From: an uncultured Roseburia sp.
GTDB taxonomy: Bacteria; Bacillota; Clostridia; Lachnospirales; Lachnospiraceae
Reading direction: 5' to 3'
Assembly: GCA_947070915.1 (NCBI GenBank)
Contig: CAMTDY010000189.1
Span: forward strand, 1 to 5,163
DNA: 5,163 bases
Shown: in pieces, positions 1 through 5,120 of the stretch
How the letters are laid out: each line of letters begins with the position of its first letter
Position numbering within the stretch: the first letter of the stretch is position 1
Notes under the pieces: model-generated
What the model saw: only the letters and a program-made list of their open reading frames with translations
What the model was told of the DNA's origin: nothing
The model's database searches: none
Made by a program: the position numbers and the translations under genes

Positions 1-1030
1 ATGCCTTGATCTTTGATTTTTCTTTCATGTCAATAAAATCAATCAGTATTATGCCGGAGATATTCCGGATCCGTATCTGCCTGGCGGCCTCCCTTGCCGC
101 TTCCATATTCAGGTTAAAAAAGGTAGTCTCGCTGTTTCTCTTGCCCGCCACCGCCTTCTGGGTGTTTACATCGATGACAGTAAGCGCCTCCGTAGGCTCG
201 ATCACGAGGGAACCGCCGCTTTTGAGCCAGACATGTTTTTTTTGTGCCTTCGCTAATTTGCTGCTGATGCCAAGAAGCTTGTCCAGAGAATAGGATGAAT
301 CCTCATAAAACTGGAGCCGTTCCGGTTCCAGTCCGGGATAGCTCTCTAACCGGCGGAATACTTCCGGCACATCGGTTATGATCCGTCTGAAGGGTTCCGC
401 TTCAGAATCCAGGAATTTGATAAACTCCGGCTGAGAGCGGTAGAGCCTGGTGGTATAGGTGCGGTTCCCAGCTTTTTGAAGGATGTCCTGGGCTTCCTGG
501 ACCAGCTGGCGGCATTCGGACAGGATCTGCTCTCTGTCAGCCCTGGAACAACTGGTCCTCAAAATAATTCCCACACCGGCTTCCTGGCATTCTGTCCCTA
601 GTTCCTCTAAGATACCATCCAGCCGCTGCCGCTCCTTTGGATCACTGATCTTAGATGAAATGCTCCGTGAAAGATTTTCTGTGGTCACCACGGCAAATCT
701 GCCCGCAAATTCAAGTTTTCTTGATACCACCGCCTGTTTGGATTTAACCGCCGCTTTTTTTACCTGGACGGGAAATTCCATCCCCTGTACTATTTTTTCC
801 GAGACTCCCTTATTTTTCTCCATGGGAAGATAACACATGACATCTTTCTGAACTTCCACAAAGGCGGCATTGATGTTCTGAACAATGTGGCTCACCCGGC
901 AGACGTAGATATCTCCTGCCAAAAGGGAGTCCTCACTGGTCTCTTCCACGATCACGTTATCCAGCCGCTGGTCTTCCAGAACAGCGGATATATAACAATG
1001 GTCTTTGTTTATGATTGCTAACTGCTTCAT
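1..1030 (-). CDS. rng: Rne/Rng family endoribonuclease (RNase G-like), 3' end cut by window edge
   Basis: Single-strand-specific endoribonuclease of the RNase E/G family, which cuts AU-rich RNA in rRNA maturation and mRNA turnover, normally in the cytoplasm. Only the first 343 codons are present and the frame runs open off the left edge. Residues about 36-110 fit the S1 RNA-binding domain (GDIYVCRV, then NINAAFVEV). The 5'-sensor region includes ILRTS, with R158 and T159 matching the Arg-Thr pair that contacts the 5' monophosphate. The catalytic core is clear: EPTEALTVIDVN with D287 and N289, and LIDFIDM with D331, equivalent to E. coli RNase E D303, N305 and D346. The CPxC zinc-link would lie beyond the edge. 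The ATG at 1028-1030 has a GAGGGAG ribosome site overlapping the stop codon of the gene before it, 10 bases away, so translation is probably coupled. The family identity is secure; RNase E versus RNase G naming is a matter of convention in Clostridia. Confidence 0.95.
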   Translation of the reverse strand, partial: MKQLAIINKDHCYISAVLEDQRLDNVIVEETSEDSLLAGDIYVCRVSHIVQNINAAFVEVQKDVMCYLPMEKNKGVSEKIVQGMEFPVQVKKAAVKSKQAVVSRKLEFAGRFAVVTTENLSRSISSKISDPKERQRLDGILEELGTECQEAGVGIILRTSCSRADREQILSECRQLVQEAQDILQKAGNRTYTTRLYRSQPEFIKFLDSEAEPFRRIITDVPEVFRRLESYPGLEPERLQFYEDSSYSLDKLLGISSKLAKAQKKHVWLKSGGSLVIEPTEALTVIDVNTQKAVAGKRNSETTFFNLNMEAAREAARQIRIRNISGIILIDFIDMKEKSKIKA

Positions 1031-1040
1031 ATGGGCTCCC

Positions 1041-1784
1041 TCACATTTCATTAAAGTACATCTGGATCCGGTGGATCTGACAGGAATATGGCTTTAACTC
1101 AAGATTCATGTAATTCATAAAAGCTTCCAATACCAGTTCCGGCTTGATATTTGTCACGCTGCCGGAAACCAGCTTTAAGTAAAGTTCTTCTTCGCTGTCA
1201 TATTCATTGTTTAAGTTTTCTGGCATCCCGGGGCAGACCGCCTCAAATTCCTCCCTGGAAAAAGCATAGGAAAGGATCAGCGGCTTTAAGTCAATCTCAG
1301 CTTCACTTTTTTTGGTTTTCTTAAGGATGAGAATCTGCTCCTGTTCCATAAATTCCGTAAAGCTCTCCCGAAGGGAAAATTCTGCTTCCGGCATAGTATT
1401 GGAAGAAAATGTTCTGCCATCTTTTAACTGGATCACATAATCACAGGCATTCAGCAATGCCATAGAAGTCTTCACGTTATCTTCCAGCAACTGGATCTCC
1501 GTCACAAAAAGCTCCTCCGTCATAAACTGGCTGAGGGTTTTTGCAAGTTCATCCAAAGGCATGTCCGGCAGGGAATTGAACTCAATGTCAATATATTCTC
1601 CGTCACTGGTCAGCCCCACGCTCAGAGGGGAGGCAAAGCTCATGATCTGATGAGGGTTAAAACCCTGGGAATATGCCACATCCAGCTTGGCGCGGCGGAT
1701 GGCTTTCTGAAAAAAACGCATACAGTCCAGATGTCCGATAAATTTGAGGGAACCTGTCTTTGTGAATCGCATTCTTGTCTTCAA
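1041..1784 (-). CDS. TIGR03936-type radical-SAM-linked protein (DUF2344)
   Basis: A 247-residue cytoplasmic protein of the DUF2344/TIGR03936 family, which is encoded next to, or fused to the C-terminus of, a TIGR03960 radical SAM protein. No reaction is established as far as I know. The family signature is strong near the N-terminus: FTKTGSLKFIGHLD, then FFQKAIRRAKLDVAYSQGF, NPHQIMSFASPLSVGLTS and GEYIDIEF. The remainder is acidic with no membrane helix or cysteine cluster. The chosen start is TTG at 1782-1784, giving MKTRMRFTKTG, which matches how relatives usually begin (MK-x-R-x-x-F-x-K-x-G). An in-frame ATG at 1770-1772, four codons later, is the alternative. The gene lies 25 bases after the radical SAM gene and 10 bases before the ribonuclease gene, so it is surely co-transcribed. 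Confidence is high for the family and moderate for the exact start. Confidence 0.93.
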   Translation of the reverse strand: MKTRMRFTKTGSLKFIGHLDCMRFFQKAIRRAKLDVAYSQGFNPHQIMSFASPLSVGLTSDGEYIDIEFNSLPDMPLDELAKTLSQFMTEELFVTEIQLLEDNVKTSMALLNACDYVIQLKDGRTFSSNTMPEAEFSLRESFTEFMEQEQILILKKTKKSEAEIDLKPLILSYAFSREEFEAVCPGMPENLNNEYDSEEELYLKLVSGSVTNIKPELVLEAFMNYMNLELKPYSCQIHRIQMYFNEM

Positions 1785-1796
1785 TATTTATTACGA

Positions 1797-1803
1797 CCTT
1801 TCT
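1797..1803 (-). promoter_or_regulatory. Ribosome binding site of the DUF2344 gene
   Basis: AGAAAGG on the minus strand lies 12 bases before the proposed TTG start (1782-1784) and 24 bases before the alternative ATG (1770-1772). The spacing to TTG is rather long but workable, and the spacing to ATG is too long. This supports the TTG start. The long spacing and rare start codon suggest weaker initiation than for the two flanking genes, or reliance on coupling with the upstream reading frame, which stops at 1810. Confidence 0.5.
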
Positions 1804-1809
1804 TGCATA

Positions 1810-3690
1810 TTATGATGTCTGTTCCAGACAGACTCCGGCCCCAAAACGCATCGCTCCGCAGCCGCTGCACTTCTGCCTGCAGTTTGGCGTGACCTGTTCT
1901 TTTCTGGAATTTTCGTATTCCCGCCAGAGGAACTCTTTGGTAACCCCGATATCAATAAAATCCCAGGGGAGGATCTCGTCTTTTTCCCGTTCTCTGTAAT
2001 TGTAAAAATCTCTGGACACATGATTTTTTTCCAATATCTGTTCCCAGATCTCCTCCCGGAAATAATCGGTCCAGGCGTCGAAGATACAGCCCTGATGATA
2101 GGCGTCTTCAATCACTTTTGCCAGCTTTCTGTCACCTCTGGCAAAAAGCCCCTCCAGCTCCGAGGTCACGGCATCGTGGCAGTTATAGCGGATGGAGCGC
2201 TGGTTGATCTGCTCTTTTACCTTTCCCAGCAGGAAACGTCTTTTGGTCTCAAAACTTTCCGCTGTATCCATAGGCGCCCACTGGAATGGGGTAAAGGGTT
2301 TGGGGACAAAGAAGGAGGAACTTGCCACGATTTCTGGTCTGCCATGCCGCTCTTCCTTCGGAAGCTCGAAGTATTTTGCCGCGATCTTATTTGCCAGCAC
2401 TGCGATCTCTTCGATATCCTCCAGCCGCTCTCCTGGAAGCCCTAACATGAAATAAAGCTTCACCCGGTTCCAGCCCCCCTGAAATGCCTCCCAGGCGCCT
2501 TCTAAGATCACTTCCTCCGTCAGCCCTTTGTTGATCACATCCCGCATCCGCTGGGAACCTGCTTCCGGCGCAAAAGTCAGGCTGCTCTTTCTCACATCCT
2601 GAACCCGGCTCATCACATCCAGTGAAAAGGCATCGATGCGCAGGGAGGGCAGGGATATATTGATCTTCCGCTCCTGACACTCTTCAATCAGAAAATATAC
2701 CAGCTCTGCCAGTTCTTTATAATCACTGGAACTTAAAGAACTTAACGTGATCTCTTCATAGCCGGTATTGTCTAACATTTTTACCGCCATTTCCTTTAAG
2801 TATTCTAGATCTCTTGGCCGGATTGGGCGGTAGATCATTCCCGCCTGACAGAACCGGCATCCCCGGATGCATCCCCGCTGGATCTCCAGCACCACCCGGT
2901 CCTGGGTGGCCTTTATATAAGGTACAAGAGGTTTTTCTGGGTAATAGGTGTGGGTTAAGTCTGCCACCACCTGTTTTTTCACTTTCGCAGGCGCCGCCGG
3001 GCTGTTGGGGATCACTGCTTTTATGGTGCCGTCGGTATGGTACTCTATATCATAAAGAGATGGGACATATATTCCCTCCACACCTGCTGCGGTCTCCAGA
3101 AATTCCCTCCGTTCACCGCCTCTTTCTTTCCATTCTTTATAGCGATCCAAAAGCTCCCGGTAAGAGGTCTCCCCCTCTCCAATAAAAACAAGGTCAAAAA
3201 AATCAGCCACCGGCTCCGGATTGTAGGTACAGGGACCGCCGCAGATCACAAAGGGATCCTCTGCGGTTCGCTCGCTCGCATATAGAGGAATTCCCGAAAG
3301 TTCGAGTATTTGAAGGATATTGGTATAGCACATCTCGTATTGGAGTGTAATTCCAAGAAAATCAAAATCCCGAATGGGTTCCTGGCTCTCCAGGGCAAAA
3401 AGCGGGATGTTCCGCTCCCGCATGATCTGGTCCAGATCCGGCCAGGGGGAGTACACTCTCTCACAATAGGTATCTTCCCATTTGTTGAACATATCGTATA
3501 GGATCTGAATTCCCAGATGGGACATGCCGATCTCATATACATCTGGAAAACACATACAAAACCGCACCTGGACAGATCGGGGATCCTTCTTTACCATATT
3601 GATTTCATTGCCAGTATATCTCGCCGGTTTTTCAATACTTAAAAGAATCTCATCCGGCAGCGCCAGCTTTCGTTTATGCTTAAATGCCAT
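1810..3690 (-). CDS. TIGR03960-type B12-binding-like radical SAM protein
   Basis: A 626-residue radical SAM enzyme of the family recorded as TIGR03960, function unknown. Residues about 40-200 are a B12-binding-like Rossmann region with GMSHLG at 55-60, CGGP at 150-153 and GEGE at 171-174. No canonical DxHxxG cobalamin motif is visible, so cobalamin binding is not shown. The radical SAM barrel spans about 260-500. IQRGC-IRG-C-RF-C supplies the [4Fe-4S] ligands C274, C278 and C281. LSSLSSSDY (316-324), SLTFAPEAGSQRMRD (370-384) and FMLGLPGE (414-421) follow, as in MiaB/Elp3-like barrels. The C-terminus has a second cysteine group, C604, C608 and C611, plus C621. The ATG at 3688-3690 has a GAAGAGGTG ribosome site four bases upstream. 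It is the first gene of the operon; the DUF2344 partner follows 25 bases after its stop. The substrate is unknown; its partners suggest RNA or ribosomal protein, which is inference. Confidence 0.95.
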   Translation of the reverse strand: MAFKHKRKLALPDEILLSIEKPARYTGNEINMVKKDPRSVQVRFCMCFPDVYEIGMSHLGIQILYDMFNKWEDTYCERVYSPWPDLDQIMRERNIPLFALESQEPIRDFDFLGITLQYEMCYTNILQILELSGIPLYASERTAEDPFVICGGPCTYNPEPVADFFDLVFIGEGETSYRELLDRYKEWKERGGERREFLETAAGVEGIYVPSLYDIEYHTDGTIKAVIPNSPAAPAKVKKQVVADLTHTYYPEKPLVPYIKATQDRVVLEIQRGCIRGCRFCQAGMIYRPIRPRDLEYLKEMAVKMLDNTGYEEITLSSLSSSDYKELAELVYFLIEECQERKINISLPSLRIDAFSLDVMSRVQDVRKSSLTFAPEAGSQRMRDVINKGLTEEVILEGAWEAFQGGWNRVKLYFMLGLPGERLEDIEEIAVLANKIAAKYFELPKEERHGRPEIVASSSFFVPKPFTPFQWAPMDTAESFETKRRFLLGKVKEQINQRSIRYNCHDAVTSELEGLFARGDRKLAKVIEDAYHQGCIFDAWTDYFREEIWEQILEKNHVSRDFYNYREREKDEILPWDFIDIGVTKEFLWREYENSRKEQVTPNCRQKCSGCGAMRFGAGVCLEQTS

Positions 3691-3721
3691 AGTGCACCTC
3701 TTCCTTGTTAGTCATTACAAC

Positions 3722-3750
3722 AGTATACCATTCCTCCCATATCCCGACAA
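3722..3750 (-). promoter_or_regulatory. Promoter of the radical SAM-DUF2344-ribonuclease operon
   Basis: Read on the minus strand, a -35 box TTGTCG (3745-3750, 4 of 6 consensus) and a -10 box TATACT (3722-3727, 5 of 6) are separated by exactly 17 bases. A TGn extension (TGG, 3728-3730) precedes the -10 box. Transcription would start near 3715, giving a 5' leader of about 25 bases that contains the ribosome site. An A/T-rich tract (3751-3768) lies directly upstream of the -35 box and could act as an UP element. This is a vegetative sigma-A type promoter. It is called from sequence only. Confidence 0.7.
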
Positions 3751-3758
3751 GAAAAAAA

Positions 3759-3787
3759 TTGCTTTTTTGCCTGCTCTATGCTACTAT
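3759..3787 (+). promoter_or_regulatory. Promoter of the zinc-ribbon membrane protein gene
   Basis: A -35-like TTGCTT (3759-3764, 3 of 6) and a -10-like TACTAT (3782-3787, 4 of 6) are 17 bases apart. A TGC extension (3779-3781) before the -10 box would make up for the weak -35. Transcription would start near 3794, so the inverted repeat at 3798-3813 would fall within the first 20 transcribed bases. The -35 box overlaps the A/T tract shared with the divergent operon promoter; the two -35 boxes are only 8 bases apart, so polymerase binding at one may affect the other. It is weaker than the minus-strand promoter. Confidence 0.5.
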
Positions 3788-3797
3788 TAATACATCC

Positions 3798-3813
3798 TAG
3801 CCTAAGTAGGCTA
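3798..3813. repeat. Inverted repeat (possible operator or leader hairpin)
   Basis: TAGCCTA-AG-TAGGCTA is a perfect 7-base inverted repeat with a 2-base centre. In DNA it has the two-fold symmetry of a dimeric repressor site. In RNA it could fold as a six-pair stem with an AAGT loop. It lies between the predicted plus-strand transcription start (about 3794) and the ribosome site (3827-3833), where either form could control the zinc-ribbon gene. No regulator is encoded in the window. Confidence 0.6.
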
Positions 3814-3826
3814 AATTGTTTATACG

Positions 3827-3833
3827 AAAGGAG
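3827..3833 (+). promoter_or_regulatory. Ribosome binding site of the zinc-ribbon gene
   Basis: AAAGGAG is a strong Shine-Dalgarno match, 12 bases before the ATG at 3846-3848. It decides the start: an in-frame TTG at 3816 would put this site inside the coding region and add ten residues not typical of a zinc-ribbon N-terminus. The spacing is longer than the usual 6-9 bases. An in-frame ATT at 3843-3845 would have 9-base spacing but is a very rare start codon. Confidence 0.75.
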
Positions 3834-3845
3834 ATACATCTTATT

Positions 3846-4712
3846 ATGTGGTGCCCTAAATGCAGAAATGAATATATCGACGGAGTTTCTACATGCGTAG
3901 ACTGTGGTTGTGAACTGGTGGAGGAACTCCCGGTTGAAATTGATAAAGATGCGCCTCAAGTAATTGGCTCTGTCACCGATGAGGCTGTCGGTAACAAATT
4001 TATCCGCTTTTTCCGTTTTTCCGGTCTGCAGACCTGTGGTCTGATGCCCCGGGAGGAAAACGACGGTTTTGACCTTGTCGTATCCTATCCAGAACTGGAG
4101 CGTGCTCTGGAGATCATCCGTGGCTTTGCTGACCTGGAGGAAACAAATGAGATCGATCTGGAAAAACTGATGCCGATGTTGGACGAACAGCTGGAGGATA
4201 TCCAGAAAGAAGAAGCCAATGAACTGCTCTCCGACCTTCGGACTGAGGCGAGCACCGTCTATGTCAATAAAAAAGATGCCTATTCCGATTTAAAATTCAG
4301 CGGATATTCTTTCATTGTCTTTGCGGTAATCGGTTATCTGTTTGCCGGACTCAATCTGGCTGGGGTGATCTCCCTGTTTACAAACTTTTCGATGATCATT
4401 CTCGTCGTCGTATTTACTGTATTTTTATTGATTGGCATCTCTTCGTTCCGAAAAGCATCCAGGATCAAAAACCTTGTGTCGGAAGAAGAAAGTGCGGTGG
4501 AAAAGGTTCAGCAGTACATCAATGAGCATTTTACGGAGGATTATCTCTCCTCTCTTGATGATGATACTTTATCCGAAGAAGAAAACTTCTTCCATGTAAC
4601 AGAAGTTTTGAAAGCTGAGGTGTCAGGACAGTTTCCGCTTTTCAGCAAAGGTTATATCGACCAGTTAGTGGATGAGAAGTACGGGGAATACTGTGATAGC
4701 AGGGAGAGTTGA
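3846..4712 (+). CDS. Zinc-ribbon, two-helix membrane protein of unknown function (DUF2007-like segment)
   Basis: A 288-residue protein I cannot assign to a named function. It begins MWCPKCRNEY and carries a zinc ribbon with ligands C3, C6, C17 and C20. Residues about 38-95 resemble the DUF2007 'putative signal-transducing' fold: GSVTDEAVGNKFIRFFRFSGLQ, later FDLVVSYPELERALEII. An acidic linker (about 96-148) leads to two hydrophobic segments, about 152-178 and 181-200, with a very short turn between them. This is consistent with a membrane hairpin and both termini in the cytoplasm. The C-terminal 88 residues are charged, with an acidic patch (SSLDDDTLSEEE). There is no signal peptide. It is divergently transcribed from the radical SAM operon, has its own promoter, and is followed by a terminator, so it is probably monocistronic. 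Similar zinc-ribbon proteins are common, mostly uncharacterised, in Lachnospiraceae. The gene is secure; the role is unknown. Confidence 0.9.
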   Translation: MWCPKCRNEYIDGVSTCVDCGCELVEELPVEIDKDAPQVIGSVTDEAVGNKFIRFFRFSGLQTCGLMPREENDGFDLVVSYPELERALEIIRGFADLEETNEIDLEKLMPMLDEQLEDIQKEEANELLSDLRTEASTVYVNKKDAYSDLKFSGYSFIVFAVIGYLFAGLNLAGVISLFTNFSMIILVVVFTVFLLIGISSFRKASRIKNLVSEEESAVEKVQQYINEHFTEDYLSSLDDDTLSEEENFFHVTEVLKAEVSGQFPLFSKGYIDQLVDEKYGEYCDSRES

Positions 4713-4748
4713 TGGAAGTTTTATCTACAAAGCAGAAATGAATCGAGC

Positions 4749-4782
4749 AGGAGGCTATCATTAATTGATTAGCCTACCTTTT
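4749..4782 (+). terminator. Probable Rho-independent terminator of the zinc-ribbon gene
   Basis: AGGCTA (4752-4757) pairs perfectly with TAGCCT (4770-4775). The stem extends outward by three pairs (4749-4751 with 4777-4779) across a bulged A at 4776, and inward by three pairs across a bulged T at 4769, leaving a five-base TTAAT loop. A short T run ends at 4782. It starts 37 bases after the stop codon at 4712, the usual place for an intrinsic terminator. The short T run and two bulges make it moderate rather than strong. Confidence 0.6.
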
Positions 4783-4800
4783 ACATCACGTGCGTCAGAC

Positions 4801-4829
4801 TGTCTAATGATTATGATATATGTTATAAT
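4801..4829 (+). promoter_or_regulatory. Orphan promoter-like site in the AT-rich tail
   Basis: A perfect TATAAT (4824-4829) is preceded by TGT (4821-4823), making a full extended -10 element. The expected -35 position (4801-4806, TGTCTA) is a poor match. A start near 4836 would transcribe toward the transposase remnant. Because the surrounding DNA is about 73% A+T, a chance match is quite possible. Confidence 0.35.
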
Positions 4830-4901
4830 AAAAATACGATATCTGGTATGGGGTGTTTTACTATAGCATATATTGTCGATGTAGATACAAATTAGATAAG
4901 A

Positions 4902-5066
4902 ATGATAACTACATCTTTAGATAACTTGATTTATAAAGTTAATTCGGTTCGTATCATTGATGCATATGTTGAATCACTTAATTTACAAGAAACATCCTGC
5001 TATGATTATCAGTCCGTTATAATAACAATATTGGTACGAATGGATACAAAAAAAGAGGCTTATTAG
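4902..5066 (+). pseudogene. Decayed IS1182-type transposase N-terminal remnant
   Basis: Read from 4902, the frame gives 54 residues and then a TAG at 5064-5066. Residues 5-31 (SLDNLIYKVNSVRIIDAYVE, then SLNLQET) resemble the N-terminal domain (DUF772/PF05598 type) of IS1182-like transposases. Those usually read roughly SLD-x-LI-x-x-x-x-x-VR-x-ID-x-x-V-x-SLDL. The following YDYQSVIITILV fits the position of the family's tyrosine-proline, then leucine-rich lysine-lysine-valine stretch, but the expected YGY..RI.SSRK motif is lost. The same frame upstream to 4848 is broken by a TAG at 4893-4895, and no DDE catalytic part follows before the contig end. There is no convincing ribosome site before 4902. 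The DNA is much more AT-rich than the neighbouring genes, which fits a mobile-element origin or decay. The family call is from memory of consensus motifs. A small unrelated ORF is the alternative. Confidence 0.5.
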
Positions 5067-5120
5067 ATTTTTAGAAAAACACTTGCAACGCTTTCTTTTA
5101 TTATAAAATAATATTAACAT

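Larger units (their letters stand above)
4783..5120. other. AT-rich tail without intact genes
   Basis: This stretch holds only the promoter-like site at 4801-4829 and the transposase remnant. I see no tRNA, terminal inverted repeat, target duplication, CRISPR repeat or further recognisable coding fragment in it, on either strand. By hand count, 4861-4980 is about 27% GC, against about 55% for a 60-base sample (4081-4140) of the zinc-ribbon gene. Confidence 0.7.

Noticed and set aside
6..833. Plus-strand open frames at 6-293 and 483-833
   Set aside because: Both are opposite the ribonuclease gene, whose minus-strand frame carries the conserved catalytic motifs without interruption.
2020..2445. 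Plus-strand open frame of 141 codons
   Set aside because: It lies entirely antisense to the radical SAM coding region, has no recognisable domain or ribosome site, and its translation looks like a shadow of the real frame.
2814..3185. Plus-strand open frame of 123 codons, proline- and glycine-rich
   Set aside because: It is antisense to the region encoding the iron-sulphur motif; its odd composition is explained by complementing conserved codons of the real gene.
3751..3768. A-run followed by T-run as a possible bidirectional terminator
   Set aside because: The stem would be almost all A-T pairs with no GC-rich core, and it falls between two -35 boxes where an UP-like element makes more sense.
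3816..3845. Upstream TTG start extending the zinc-ribbon protein by ten residues
   Set aside because: It would place the AAAGGAG ribosome site inside the coding sequence; the ATG at 3846 starts directly at the zinc ribbon as in similar proteins.
5013..5023. GTTAT-A-ATAAC short inverted repeat containing TATAAT
   Set aside because: It is only five bases per arm in very AT-rich DNA with no -35 partner or downstream gene; chance is a sufficient explanation.
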